From assembly GCF_000711735.1 (NCBI RefSeq), contig NZ_JONL01000007.1, forward strand, positions 62,001-126,000: a stretch of 64,000 nt of DNA, read 5' to 3'. Of this stretch, positions 27,121-36,747 are shown piece by piece. Position 1 is the stretch's first letter. Every line of letters begins with the position of its first letter. Position numbers and translations under genes: made by a program. Under the pieces are notes generated by a model that saw only the letters and a list, made by a program, of their open reading frames with translations, was not told the origin of the DNA and searched no databases. Source of the stretch: Maridesulfovibrio frigidus DSM 17176 (lineage in GTDB: Bacteria > Desulfobacterota > Desulfovibrionia > Desulfovibrionales > Desulfovibrionaceae).

Positions 27121-27495
27121 TTACTTTTCAAGAATTACAACAGCCGCAGCAGTGTCTCGCCCATGTGTTATGGATATGAGTATGTTTTTTACACCCATTT
27201 CATCAGCCTTCACAAGCCCCTTTCCATTAAACTTTAGAAGCGGAGCGCCTGATTCGAGATTAAAAATCTCAACACTTTTAAAAGTGATACCCAAGGAAAA
27301 ACCAGTTCCCAAGGCTTTTACCGCCGCTTCTTTTGCAGCAAAACGGGCGGCAAGGTGCGGAACAGATTTTTTTTCTGGAACAAATTTAATTTCTTCATCA
27401 GTAAGAAAAGTCTGCAAAAAACGCTCGCCGAATTTCTCCAGCGAGCTTTCTATTCTATTAAGTTCGGTAATATCTATTCCAAGACCTACTATCAT
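27121..27495 (-). CDS. acpS: Holo-[acyl-carrier-protein] synthase
   Basis: AcpS transfers phosphopantetheine from CoA to apo-ACP, activating fatty acid synthesis. The 124 residues are typical in length and show MIVGLGIDITE (Asp8 metal ligand) and RFAAKEAAVKALGTG with the catalytic-site Glu. It starts two bases after the pdxJ stop and precedes nnr by 16 bases. Confidence 0.96.
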   Translation of the reverse strand: MIVGLGIDITELNRIESSLEKFGERFLQTFLTDEEIKFVPEKKSVPHLAARFAAKEAAVKALGTGFSLGITFKSVEIFNLESGAPLLKFNGKGLVKADEMGVKNILISITHGRDTAAAVVILEK

Positions 27496-27497
27496 TT

Positions 27498-28223
27498 TTA
27501 ATCCGCAAAAGTTCTTATTATTTCGACCATATCTTTGACAGCTCTATCAATTCCCACAAGAATTGCACGGGCCATAATTGAATGCCCGATTGAGTATTCG
27601 CAAATCCCTTCAACTTCAGCAAAGTCGAGAATATTTGTGTAATTCAGACCGTGACCCAAATTTACCTTCAAACCCAGATCCTGACTCATTTTTATGCCGT
27701 CAATTATGCGAGCAAGTTCAGTTTTTTGCTCGGTTCTATTTTTAGCATCGGCAAAATGTCCTGTATGAATTTCTACATATTCTGCGCCAATTTTATGTGA
27801 AGCTTTAATCTGAGCAGGATCTGCATCAATAAATAAACTTGAGCGAACACCTGCAGCATGAAGAGGAGTGAGATATTTTATAAATCTTTCTTCCTGACCA
27901 ACGCAATTAAGCCCGCCCTCAGTTGTTAGTTCTGCTCTTTTCTCAGGAACAAGACAAACAGTGGCAGGATTAATTTTAAGTGCGATAGTCTGCATCTCAG
28001 CAGTTGCAGCCATTTCAAAATTAAATTTTGTTTGAATAGTCTGGCTGATAAGATCGATATCACGATCCTGAACGTGTCTTCTGTCCTCACGCAGATGCAT
28101 GATAATTCCAGCAGCACCGGCAAGTTCACACATTGCAGCCGCAACAACAGGGTCCGGCTCAGTACCAAGCCTAGCCTGCCTGACGGTAGCAACATGATCA
28201 ACATTAACGCATAAAAGGGGCAT
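27498..28223 (-). CDS. pdxJ: Pyridoxine 5'-phosphate synthase
   Basis: PdxJ closes the pyridine ring of vitamin B6 from 3-amino-2-oxopropyl phosphate and deoxyxylulose phosphate. The 241-residue TIM barrel shows [12 protein letters not shown] at residues 6-17, HLREDRRHV near 43-51, TEGGLN, the VEIHTGHFA segment and [10 protein letters not shown] good GGAGG precedes the ATG. It is the first gene of the operon that runs to the MBL gene at 20916, and it is divergent from ugd. Confidence 0.96.
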   Translation of the reverse strand: MPLLCVNVDHVATVRQARLGTEPDPVVAAAMCELAGAAGIIMHLREDRRHVQDRDIDLISQTIQTKFNFEMAATAEMQTIALKINPATVCLVPEKRAELTTEGGLNCVGQEERFIKYLTPLHAAGVRSSLFIDADPAQIKASHKIGAEYVEIHTGHFADAKNRTEQKTELARIIDGIKMSQDLGLKVNLGHGLNYTNILDFAEVEGICEYSIGHSIMARAILVGIDRAVKDMVEIIRTFAD

Positions 28224-28453
28224 ATTTATATCCTCCGATAATTTTAACTTATTAACTAAACCGAATATTTTATAAATTTAAATCACAGAATTTATCCGGC
28301 GTTATCAGTCGAGGATATAGTCATTGGACTTTGATGGCAACTGTCATATCGTTAAACACACACTTGACATTGACATTAAAATTACAATGGCGTTATCGCC
28401 TTTATATCCGATTGCAAGTAACAGGCTCAGGTCTAAATAATTTGACTTTTTTG

Positions 28454-28479
28454 ACCGTCCTGTTAGTGACGGTTTTTTT
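28454..28479 (+). terminator. Terminator-like hairpin in the ugd leader (possible attenuator)
   Basis: ACCGTC (28454-28459) pairs with GACGGT (28468-28473) and is followed directly by seven T. It lies 32 bases before the ugd start and downstream of a double TTGACA (28364-28375). It could end a short transcript or attenuate ugd. Confidence 0.6.
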
Positions 28480-28510
28480 AAACGTAAAGTAATCAAGAAG
28501 AGAATAGCTA

Positions 28511-29857
28511 ATGAACATATGTATAGTAGGAACTGGTTATGTAGGATTGGTCAGTGCTGCCTGTTTTGCCGAAATGGGAAACCACGTGTGGTGTGTAGAC
28601 GTAAATCCTGACGTTATCAAAACTCTCAAAGAAGGTAAGATTCATATTTTTGAACCTGGTCTTGAAGATCTGGTTAGGCGAAACTATGAAGATAAAAGAC
28701 TTTTATTCACTACCAACCTTAAAGAAGGTCTGGACAAAGCCCGCTTTATTTTCATTACTGTCGGGACTCCCTGCAACCCAGACGGTAGTTGCGACTTGAA
28801 ATATGTTGAAGCTGTTGCCCGCGAAGTAGGGCAGACCATGACAGAATCCAAGATTATCGTTGATAAATCGACAGTTCCAGTCGGAACCGCTGATAAAGTT
28901 CGCGCAATAGTTAAAGCAGAACTTGATAAACGCGGACTTGATCTTGAATTTGATGTCGCATCCAACCCTGAATTCCTTAAAGAAGGCGATGCTGTCAGCG
29001 ACTTTATGAAACCAGACAGAGTTGTTGTGGGAACTGAAAAAGAAGCAACCTGCAAAGAATTTGAAACATTATACGCACCATATGCCCGCAGCAGATCAAA
29101 AATGATCTTTATGGGAACAAGAAGTGCGGAAATGACAAAATATGCCGCAAACTGCATGCTTGCTACAAAAATTTCATTTATTAATGAAATGGCAGGAATC
29201 TGTGAAAAAGTTGGGGCAAATGTACGTGAAGTCAGACTCGGCATTGGTTCAGATCATCGCATCGGTTACTATTTCATATACCCGGGCGTAGGATATGGCG
29301 GTTCATGTTTCCCTAAAGACGTGAAAGCCCTGATCAACACTGCTAAAGAAGTCGGCGCACGACCTGAACTCATCGAAGCCGTTGATTCTGTTAACAACAG
29401 ACAGAAGAAAATGCTTTCCCGCAAGATCTTGGATTACTTCGAACCTCAGGGCGGAGTGAAAGGAAAGACCCTTGCAATATGGGGACTTGCATTCAAAGCA
29501 AATACTGATGACATGAGAGAATCTTCCGCTTTATCCATCATCACCGAGCTGACTGAGGCCGGAATGAAGATTAAAGCTTTTGATCCAGTAGCTCACACGA
29601 AAGCAGAAGAGCTTCTACGTGATAATGATCTAGTGGAAATCGTACACAACCAGTATGAAGTGCTTGAGGGCGCCAATGCTGTAGCAGTTGTGACCGATTG
29701 GAACCAGTTCAGAAATCCTGATTTTGATAAAGTTAAAGAAGCGCTGCTTGCGCCTGTTATTTTTGACGGAAGAAATCTTTACGATCCGTCATACCTCGGC
29801 AGCAACGGTTTTGCTTACTTCAGTGTAGGACGCAGACCTGTTGGCAATTTAGATTAG
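28511..29857 (+). CDS. ugd: UDP-glucose 6-dehydrogenase
   Basis: Ugd oxidises UDP-glucose to UDP-glucuronate for capsule, exopolysaccharide or LPS sugars. The 448 residues open with the Rossmann motif MNICIVGTGYVGLVSA, carry KSTVPVGT and NPEFLKEG, and hold the catalytic Cys in GYGGSCFPKD. The C-terminal domain (about 320-440) includes the LAFKANTDDMRES segment. The gene stands alone between a leader hairpin and a terminator, without glycan genes beside it. Confidence 0.96.
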   Translation: MNICIVGTGYVGLVSAACFAEMGNHVWCVDVNPDVIKTLKEGKIHIFEPGLEDLVRRNYEDKRLLFTTNLKEGLDKARFIFITVGTPCNPDGSCDLKYVEAVAREVGQTMTESKIIVDKSTVPVGTADKVRAIVKAELDKRGLDLEFDVASNPEFLKEGDAVSDFMKPDRVVVGTEKEATCKEFETLYAPYARSRSKMIFMGTRSAEMTKYAANCMLATKISFINEMAGICEKVGANVREVRLGIGSDHRIGYYFIYPGVGYGGSCFPKDVKALINTAKEVGARPELIEAVDSVNNRQKKMLSRKILDYFEPQGGVKGKTLAIWGLAFKANTDDMRESSALSIITELTEAGMKIKAFDPVAHTKAEELLRDNDLVEIVHNQYEVLEGANAVAVVTDWNQFRNPDFDKVKEALLAPVIFDGRNLYDPSYLGSNGFAYFSVGRRPVGNLD

Positions 29858-29878
29858 CCGAAATTTATGCTCATAAAT

Positions 29879-29905
29879 AAAAAGCCCGCTTTAAGCGGGC
29901 TTTTT
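29879..29905. terminator. Bidirectional terminator between ugd and the 71-residue gene
   Basis: A 12-bp perfect stem with a TTA loop is flanked by A on the left and T on the right, serving both converging genes. Confidence 0.92.
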
Positions 29906-29910
29906 ATTTT

Positions 29911-30126
29911 CTAAGGTGATAAAGATTTCATACAAGATCTGAGTTGCAGTTCCTGTAAAATTAACCGTTCGTATTCTGGACTGTATGGAACTTCTTCTTG
30001 GTTTTCTTGATTCAACATTTTAGCTAGAAACTGGGTTTCTTCCCAGAAATCAAGCAATTCATCATTTGCTAATGATTTAATTTGATCTTCCAAAGTAACA
30101 TTATCCGTTGGGGAAAACTGAGCCAT
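29911..30126 (-). CDS. Small acidic hypothetical protein
   Basis: This 71-residue protein is acidic and predicted mostly helical, with no signal peptide, membrane segment or known motif. The GGAGG upstream lies 12 bases from the ATG at 30124-30126, which is long but is also the spacing seen for ileS. I do not recognise the family. It is convergent with ugd and divergent from cheW, so a link to chemotaxis is only positional. Confidence 0.6.
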   Translation of the reverse strand: MAQFSPTDNVTLEDQIKSLANDELLDFWEETQFLAKMLNQENQEEVPYSPEYERLILQELQLRSCMKSLSP

Positions 30127-30389
30127 GCGAGTTCATACCCTCCTGAGTCTTCGCCTAATTGATGATTTTTATTTCAGTCAGATGACTAGATAGTCATTTA
30201 TACGTGACTAGTCAATTTTTAGTAGAAAAAAATTTTTGATGAATTATGTAATAAGTTTATGATTAGCTTGCAAATATTCCAGATGAATAATAATATACCG
30301 AATTAATAAGAACAGTTTGTTGATAAGAATAACTTTTTTCATGGTCAATTTTGATCATGCATTACAATAGCAACTATCAGGGGGCAGGA

Positions 30390-30866
30390 ATGGAAGAAGA
30401 TGAAATCAAGCTTGATGATGAACTAATCCAGCTAGTCACCTTCAGTATTGCCGAAGAAGAGTTCGGAGTTGATATTCTGGCGGTTCAGGAAATTATTCGA
30501 ACTATGGAAATAACCAAAGTTCCAAGAGCACCTGTATTTGTTGAAGGGGTAATTAACCTTCGCGGTAAGGTTATTCCTATTGTTGACCTAAGAAGCAAAT
30601 TTGGTCTTGAGACTAGAGCACATGATCAGCACACTCGTATTATCGTTATTGAAATTACTGATATGATAATCGGTTTTGTGGTTGATTCTGTTTCAGAAGT
30701 TCTCAGGATTCCGGCAAATACAATTGAGCCACCACCACCTGTTGTTTCAGGGCTCGAGTCTGAATACATCAGCGGAGTTGGTAAACTTGAAGACAGACTT
30801 CTTATTCTGCTTGATCTTAACAGGCTCCTTTCAGACGATGAACAGGAATTGCTTGCACAGGTTTAG
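30390..30866 (+). CDS. cheW: CheW chemotaxis coupling protein
   Basis: CheW bridges chemoreceptors and the CheA kinase. The 158-residue product is a single CheW domain: LVTFSIAEEEFGVDILAVQEI, then VEGVINLRGKVIPIVDLR and LEDRLLILLDLNRLL, with the NLRGK motif intact. I prefer ATG 30390, which follows AGGGGG by five bases, over ATG 30351, which has none. It stands alone with a terminator at 31016-31056. Confidence 0.95.
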   Translation: MEEDEIKLDDELIQLVTFSIAEEEFGVDILAVQEIIRTMEITKVPRAPVFVEGVINLRGKVIPIVDLRSKFGLETRAHDQHTRIIVIEITDMIIGFVVDSVSEVLRIPANTIEPPPPVVSGLESEYISGVGKLEDRLLILLDLNRLLSDDEQELLAQV

Positions 30867-31015
30867 CTAGAATTTAAAAGAGGTACAGGACACTGCAAAC
30901 TTATCTTAAGCATGTGGTTGTTTCTGAATACGATTGAATTTATGAGTCTGTTACCAGTTAATCTACGATTAAACGTCTATTTACTGGACAACAGAACTGT
31001 TTCTCTGCAAAAAAA

Positions 31016-31056
31016 AGCCGTCCCCTGAATTATCGGGAGGACGGTTTTCTTTTTTA
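31016..31056 (+). terminator. Terminator after cheW
   Basis: CCGTCC (31018-31023) pairs with GGACGG (31039-31044), with further partial pairing inside, and is followed by T-rich sequence. It lies about 150 bases after the cheW stop and just before mfd. Confidence 0.75.
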
Positions 31057-31077
31057 TAATAATTTTTTGGAGCTAAA

Positions 31078-34000
31078 TTGTCGTTACCGTCCGAATTAAC
31101 CGCTTTTGCAACCGGAAGCGGAACTACTGCACGAGTTTTTAAAAGTGGCCCCGGAACACAGGCGTTCACCGCGCACAATCTGCATTCCCGCGGACAATCT
31201 GTTGTCATGGTTGCGCCGGGAGCTCGTGAATATGCAGAACTGAAAGCGTTAATCACACTATTCAGCCGCAACGACCGTGACCAGAAAGGTAAAGTTATAC
31301 CTGCTTGGGAAAGAGACTGGGTTTTCCTTCCACCGTATCTGTCAAAATCTCCTCTCGCTTCCGAGTGGGCAGATAGATGGGCTGCGCTACATGCTTTGAC
31401 CCGTGGAGGTAAACAGTCTGTACTGATGACTGTTGATAATCTGCTACCGAAATGGCCAGCCCCCTCAATACTCGAAAATAATTATATCAATCTTTCCAAA
31501 GGCGAAGAAATGGACCCGGAAATGCTCATTGAGCAGGCCGTTTCGTGGGGCTATTCACGCACTAAACTTGTTTCCGGCTATGGCGAAATGTCCATGCGCG
31601 GAGACATTTTAGATATATACGCTCCGGGTTATGATCTACCCATAAGGATCGAATTTTTCGGTGATATCATTGAAGAAATACGCGTTTTTGATCCCTCTAC
31701 TCAGCGTTCCAAAGCTGATCTCGATGAAGTAACCTTACTCCCCGTAGCACCAGCCATGCTGACAGGTGACAACATCGATGCTGCCGCCGATCTTTGGGAC
31801 CACCTTAAAACGACCGGTGAAATTTCTGCAGAAGGACATTCAAATCTTCATGAAAAAGTTGGTAACGCAGATGGAATGATCTGGCCCGGACTCTTTTATC
31901 CTGATTGTACTGATCTAAAATCATTTTTATCTAAAAAAGCCGTATGGGTGCTTTCATCCGCCTCAAATTTAAGACTCAGGCTTAAAGATCATGAATATGG
32001 CTGGAAAACTTTTCTACATGACAAATCAGCTCACGCAGGCTGTAAATGGCCTATAAACACAATTTGCTGGAACGAAGAAAAGGCTAGATCAACATGGCAG
32101 GGCGAACGCCAAATTGTGTACGAAGATCTAGTTATCGGGCGTGAGAAAGACGGGATAGATCTGCCTGAAAGATCGCTTACCGCATTTTCTGATATTTTTT
32201 GGAAGCCGGAGCAGATGAAACGACCTTGGGCTGCGCTTGTGGCTGCACTTAAAGAGTGGAATTATGAACGATTCCAGACGGTGCTTAGCTTCAGAACTGA
32301 TAGATCTCGCAAAAAATTTCTATCTCTCATTGAATCTGAACAACTTTCAATTTCTACAGAATATTCCCCGCTGAATAAAGGAATTTACGCTCTCATTTCT
32401 CCCCTTAAAAACGGGATGGAACTTGAATGGAACCAGACTATGGTGCTCGGTGAGGGCGTGCTTCAACCCGAAGCCGCCAAAGGAACCCGCATCAGAGACA
32501 AAGCCTTCGAGGGAATGACAAGTTACGAAGACTTACTGCCAGAAGATCTGCTTGTTCACCGGGACTATGGATTATCGCGTTTCGGAGGATTACATCACTT
32601 TAAAGTTGGTGACGTTACAAACGACTATTTAGTGTTGTACTTCGATTCTGACGACAAGCTATATGTTCCGGTCGACAGGCTTAATCTTGTCCAAAAATAT
32701 AAAGGACCGGAAGGTTCATGTAGTGTTTTAGATAAACTAGGCGGAACACGCTGGTCCAAAACCCGTGAAAAAGCGCGTAAGGCTATTGAAAAAATTGCCG
32801 GTGAACTTGTCGAAATGTATGCATACCGCAAAGTTGCCAAAGGGTACGCATATGGGCCTCTGGATGACATGTACTGGGAATTTGAAAGTACTTTCGGATT
32901 TGAAGAAACACCTGATCAGGAAAAAGCTATCCAAGATGTGTTCAGGGATATGGAAAGTCCTGAACCTATGGACAGACTTGTTTGTGGCGATGTCGGATTC
33001 GGTAAAACAGAAGTGGCACTCCGAGCTGCATTTAGAGCAGTTTTAGACGGTAAGCAGGTTATATTACTTTGTCCTACAACTGTTTTGGCAGAACAGCATT
33101 ACCAGACATTTGTGCAGCGCATGGAAGGATTTCCGGTCAACGTCGGCATGCTCAGCAGGTTCGTCACTAAAACCCGCCAAAAAAGGGTTTTGGAAGAGTT
33201 GTCAGCGGGTAAAGTTGATATCCTTATAGGAACACACAGAGTCCTATCTAAAGATGTTGAAGCTCCGAATCTCGGATTACTTATACTTGATGAAGAACAG
33301 CGTTTTGGAGTGCGTCACAAAGAGCGCATCAAAGAAATGCGTAAAAACATTGATGCTCTTACGCTAACTGCTACACCAATTCCACGTACCTTACAGTTGT
33401 CACTATCCGGTGTAAGAAGCCTGAGTACCATTGAAACTCCGCCTGTTGACCGTAAACCAGTAGAAACAGCATTGATCGAACGTGACGAAGCAATGCTTGC
33501 GTCTGTAGTTAAGCGCGAACTGGAAAGGGGCGGACAGATTTTCTGGGTCCATAACAGAGTACAGGGCCTTGATAGGGTAGCTGAGTTTGTAAAAAAACTG
33601 GCACCAGATGCAACAGTAGGTATGGCTCACGGTCAGATGTCTGAAAAGAATCTGGAAGATACCATCCATAAATTTTGGCACAAAGAGCTGGATATTCTTA
33701 TCGCGACCGCAATTATCGAATCCGGCCTTGATTTCCCGAATGCCAATACATTAATTGTAGATCAAGCTCAGATGTTCGGACTTGGTCAGCTATATCAGTT
33801 ACGAGGAAGGGTAGGGAGAAGCACTAGACAGGCTTACGCATATTTCGTTGTATCGTCCCTCGATTCATTAACCGAGAAGGCTAAACGGCGCATGCAGATT
33901 ATTCTGCAGTTGGACTATTTAGGGGCCGGCTTTAAAGTTGCTATGGAAGACCTTAGACTGCGCGGGGCCGGAAACATTCTCGGTGAAGTTCAATCGGGAC

Positions 34001-34536
34001 AAATGGCTAAAGTTGGGCTTGACCTGTTTCTGGAAATGCTTGACGAAGAAGTACGTAGAATCAAAGGAGATGACAGCACCATTGCTTCAGATCCTGAAAT
34101 GAATTTTGTATTTAAAGCCCATTTACCGGAAGACTTTGTTCCTGATGCCAGAGAAAGACTCAGGTATTACAGAGCACTTTCATCCGCCATAGATGAAGCT
34201 CGAATCGAAGAGCTTTCAGCCGAGATTAAAGATAGATTCGGGCATTTCCCAGAGGAAGTCGAAAACTTCATAACTGTGCTGTACCTCAAAAAGACATTAG
34301 CTAGACTCGGCGTAACAAGAGCAGACCTATTTCCGGCTCGAGTGGTACTAACATGGGAAGAAAGTAAAAACCCTGTAGATCCAGCTAAACTTATAGGCTG
34401 GATCGGAGATCCGAAAAATTCAGCGCGCTTGAAGCCACCAGCCAGCCTTGAAATCAGGTTTGACAAAGGATCTGAAATAGCTCCAGGGCTTAATAAAATT
34501 TGTAAAGACCTTGAAGTGTTAGTCGACAAAACTTAA
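31078..34536 (+). CDS. mfd: Transcription-repair coupling factor
   Basis: Mfd removes RNA polymerase stalled at DNA damage and recruits UvrA. The 1152-residue length is normal. The N-terminal UvrB-like part (about 1-350) has no helicase motifs. The RNA-polymerase-interacting domain is near 460-540. The translocase core carries GDVGFGKTEVALRA (about 637-650), LLILDEEQRFG (DEEQ box) and LTATPIPRTL, and a TRCF C-terminal domain closes the protein. The start is TTG 31078, five bases after GGAG. It leads the plus-strand run mfd-SurA-like-surA-rodZ-recO. Confidence 0.97.
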   Translation: MSLPSELTAFATGSGTTARVFKSGPGTQAFTAHNLHSRGQSVVMVAPGAREYAELKALITLFSRNDRDQKGKVIPAWERDWVFLPPYLSKSPLASEWADRWAALHALTRGGKQSVLMTVDNLLPKWPAPSILENNYINLSKGEEMDPEMLIEQAVSWGYSRTKLVSGYGEMSMRGDILDIYAPGYDLPIRIEFFGDIIEEIRVFDPSTQRSKADLDEVTLLPVAPAMLTGDNIDAAADLWDHLKTTGEISAEGHSNLHEKVGNADGMIWPGLFYPDCTDLKSFLSKKAVWVLSSASNLRLRLKDHEYGWKTFLHDKSAHAGCKWPINTICWNEEKARSTWQGERQIVYEDLVIGREKDGIDLPERSLTAFSDIFWKPEQMKRPWAALVAALKEWNYERFQTVLSFRTDRSRKKFLSLIESEQLSISTEYSPLNKGIYALISPLKNGMELEWNQTMVLGEGVLQPEAAKGTRIRDKAFEGMTSYEDLLPEDLLVHRDYGLSRFGGLHHFKVGDVTNDYLVLYFDSDDKLYVPVDRLNLVQKYKGPEGSCSVLDKLGGTRWSKTREKARKAIEKIAGELVEMYAYRKVAKGYAYGPLDDMYWEFESTFGFEETPDQEKAIQDVFRDMESPEPMDRLVCGDVGFGKTEVALRAAFRAVLDGKQVILLCPTTVLAEQHYQTFVQRMEGFPVNVGMLSRFVTKTRQKRVLEELSAGKVDILIGTHRVLSKDVEAPNLGLLILDEEQRFGVRHKERIKEMRKNIDALTLTATPIPRTLQLSLSGVRSLSTIETPPVDRKPVETALIERDEAMLASVVKRELERGGQIFWVHNRVQGLDRVAEFVKKLAPDATVGMAHGQMSEKNLEDTIHKFWHKELDILIATAIIESGLDFPNANTLIVDQAQMFGLGQLYQLRGRVGRSTRQAYAYFVVSSLDSLTEKAKRRMQIILQLDYLGAGFKVAMEDLRLRGAGNILGEVQSGQMAKVGLDLFLEMLDEEVRRIKGDDSTIASDPEMNFVFKAHLPEDFVPDARERLRYYRALSSAIDEARIEELSAEIKDRFGHFPEEVENFITVLYLKKTLARLGVTRADLFPARVVLTWEESKNPVDPAKLIGWIGDPKNSARLKPPASLEIRFDKGSEIAPGLNKICKDLEVLVDKT

Positions 34537-34565
34537 ATTATATTAGTTATATGCGGAATTTATTT

Positions 34566-35528
34566 ATGAAAAAGACAATCATTTTCCTACTATTAACGTT
34601 GCTACTGATTTCAGGATGTAAGGACAAAAGCGAAGAACCTGGCATAATTGCACGTGTGAACGGTAAACCCATATATCTTACACAGTTAGATTATAAATAT
34701 GATCTGATGCATGATGGAAGTGCCGGTTTTGTCCCTTCTGTAAATCAAGTCAGGAGTGAGTATGGGCAAATTCTTGGCGATATAATTGTTCAAGAGCTTG
34801 TTACGCAAGAACTTCAGGAGCGTAATGTACCTGTCTCCGATCAGGAACTGAAAGAAGCGGAAGATGAAGTTCGCTCGGATTACCCAGAAGGAGCTTTCGA
34901 GCAAATTTTAATTGAGGAATACATTGACCTTAATTCGTGGCGCAGACAGCTCAGATACCAACTGGCAATGGATAAGTTTTTCAGCCAGATTCTTCGCCCC
35001 GAAATCAAAATTGACTACAAAGAAGCGGAAGATTACTACCGCACACACTTATCTGACTTTTACATATCAGCCGGATATCAATTCATAATGATTAAAGGAT
35101 TTAGTCGTGATTTAGTTTCCAAGGGTGTAGAATTATACAGAAAAGGTGTTTCCCCTGATAAAATATCTAGCCGTTTCAAACAGGTGTCCGTCAGAGAGAT
35201 ATGGATTAGAAACGATCAACTTCCTGCTGGGTGGGAATCGTTTGTTAAAGAATTAGAACCAGGCAAAGCAAGTCCTATTATAGCTCAGGAAAGAGAATTT
35301 ATCTGTTTGATACTTAAAGAAAAGAAAAGCGCAACCTTACTAACACCACTTCAAGCATACTCTGCTGTTGAAAAAGTTCTGCTTGAAAAAAAATTAGATG
35401 ACAAGTTTGAATTGTGGTTGAAGAAAAAAATAGCTGCTTCAAAAATAAAAATCAGCAAAAAGTTACTACCCAGAGAGCAGAGCAAAGAAGCCGTTCAAAC
35501 CGAAGATAAAAATGCACAAACAGAGTAA
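34566..35528 (+). CDS. SurA-like lipoprotein with degenerate parvulin domain
   Basis: The product (320 residues) begins with a lipoprotein signal and lipobox LISGC near residue 18. A SurA_N/trigger-like helical region follows (about 25-165, RVNGKPIYLTQLDYKYDL). The region 165-260 matches the outline of a PPIC rotamase, but the core motif is poorly kept. A Lys-rich helical tail ends the protein. It is likely a periplasmic chaperone tethered to a membrane. ATG 34566 is preferred to ATG 34551 because only the second gives a compact lipoprotein signal. It precedes surA by 153 bases. Confidence 0.78.
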   Translation: MKKTIIFLLLTLLLISGCKDKSEEPGIIARVNGKPIYLTQLDYKYDLMHDGSAGFVPSVNQVRSEYGQILGDIIVQELVTQELQERNVPVSDQELKEAEDEVRSDYPEGAFEQILIEEYIDLNSWRRQLRYQLAMDKFFSQILRPEIKIDYKEAEDYYRTHLSDFYISAGYQFIMIKGFSRDLVSKGVELYRKGVSPDKISSRFKQVSVREIWIRNDQLPAGWESFVKELEPGKASPIIAQEREFICLILKEKKSATLLTPLQAYSAVEKVLLEKKLDDKFELWLKKKIAASKIKISKKLLPREQSKEAVQTEDKNAQTE

Positions 35529-35681
35529 TTATTAGTTCTTTTTACTAATCTTGCATACTTCGATGAAAGAGTTTAGTTAGTCATGGTGTATGGATAAGAC
35601 TGTGGCAAAAATCTGCATAGCTTTATCTTGTTATAATTTGATAAATATTTATTTATTTCATATATTTACGGGAGTTATCAA

Positions 35682-36620
35682 TTGAAGCGTATAGTTATTA
35701 GTTTTTTAATCGCTTTAGCCTGTTTTACAGGTTCTTTTGCGAAAGCAGAAGAAAAAGTTGTAGACGGCGTTGTCGCTGTTGTTAATGGCGACATCGTTAC
35801 AATGTATGAGATGAACGCTAAAATGGCTCCTATTTTGAAACAATTTAGCGGAAAGAGTCTTTCTGCAGTTGAACAAGAACAGGTTAAGAACATTAGGGCG
35901 CAAATACTTCATCGTTTTATTAATGAGATGATTATTGATCAGGAAGCTAAAAAGCTAAAAGTTACTGTTTCAGATAAAGATATTGAAGGTGAAGTTAATC
36001 GAATTAAAAGCTCCAGCAATCTTGATGATGAGGAGTTCAACCGTCAGCTGAAACTGCAAAAAACAACTCTCGAAGAATTTAAAGATGGATTGCGCAAAGA
36101 CATTCGTAAACACAGACTTCTTTCCTTCAAAGTCAAAAACAAAGTTGTTGTTACCGAGGAAGAAATTAAGGCCGTATGGAACAGCACTAAAGTTCAAGAG
36201 GCTGAAGAAAATCAAAGTGTTCATCTGAAATTAATTCTTTTCCCCTCAGATATTTCAGCAGAAAAAATCAGAGAAGAAATCATTTCAGGTGAAATCACAT
36301 TTGAAGAAGCGGCAGATAAGTATACGGCCGGCCCCGGTGCTGGATCAGGTGGAGATCTTGGAGTGTTAGAATGGGGAGATCTCGCAAAAACCTGGCACGA
36401 CGCCTTAACCGGACTTAAGGTTGGTGACATAAGTCAGCCATTTGAAGTTCAAACTTCATTAGCGCTGCTTAAACTTGATTCATATGCAAAAAATGAAGAA
36501 GACACTTTTGCCGAAAATAGAGATGAGATTTATGATCGTCTTTACCGGGAAAAGCAAGACGCTGTCTTTGCTGATTATATAAAAAAACTTAGAGAAAAAG
36601 CGGTAATTCAAATTAAGTAA
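35682..36620 (+). CDS. surA: SurA-like periplasmic peptidyl-prolyl isomerase/chaperone
   Basis: SurA-type proteins escort outer-membrane proteins through the periplasm. The 312-residue product has a Sec signal peptide (cleaved near AKA, residue 22), a SurA_N helical domain (about 26-160, VAVVNGDIVTMYEM) and one parvulin domain (about 170-275). The parvulin domain contains VHLKLILFP, FEEAADKYT, GGDLGVLEWGDL and KVGDISQPFEV. Classical SurA has two rotamase domains; this one has one, as in many Desulfobacterota. The start is TTG 35682 with GGGAG seven bases upstream. Confidence 0.88.
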   Translation: MKRIVISFLIALACFTGSFAKAEEKVVDGVVAVVNGDIVTMYEMNAKMAPILKQFSGKSLSAVEQEQVKNIRAQILHRFINEMIIDQEAKKLKVTVSDKDIEGEVNRIKSSSNLDDEEFNRQLKLQKTTLEEFKDGLRKDIRKHRLLSFKVKNKVVVTEEEIKAVWNSTKVQEAEENQSVHLKLILFPSDISAEKIREEIISGEITFEEAADKYTAGPGAGSGGDLGVLEWGDLAKTWHDALTGLKVGDISQPFEVQTSLALLKLDSYAKNEEDTFAENRDEIYDRLYREKQDAVFADYIKKLREKAVIQIK

Positions 36621-36747
36621 AAGTTTTTTTCGGGGAGAACGGTTAGCGGACGTTTTTGTGTTTTTTTAAAAAAAAACCTGTTGTAAAAAACAACTTCAAA
36701 GATTTTTATCTTTGATCGAAGCAGCCAGTATATTATACGAGGGCCTT

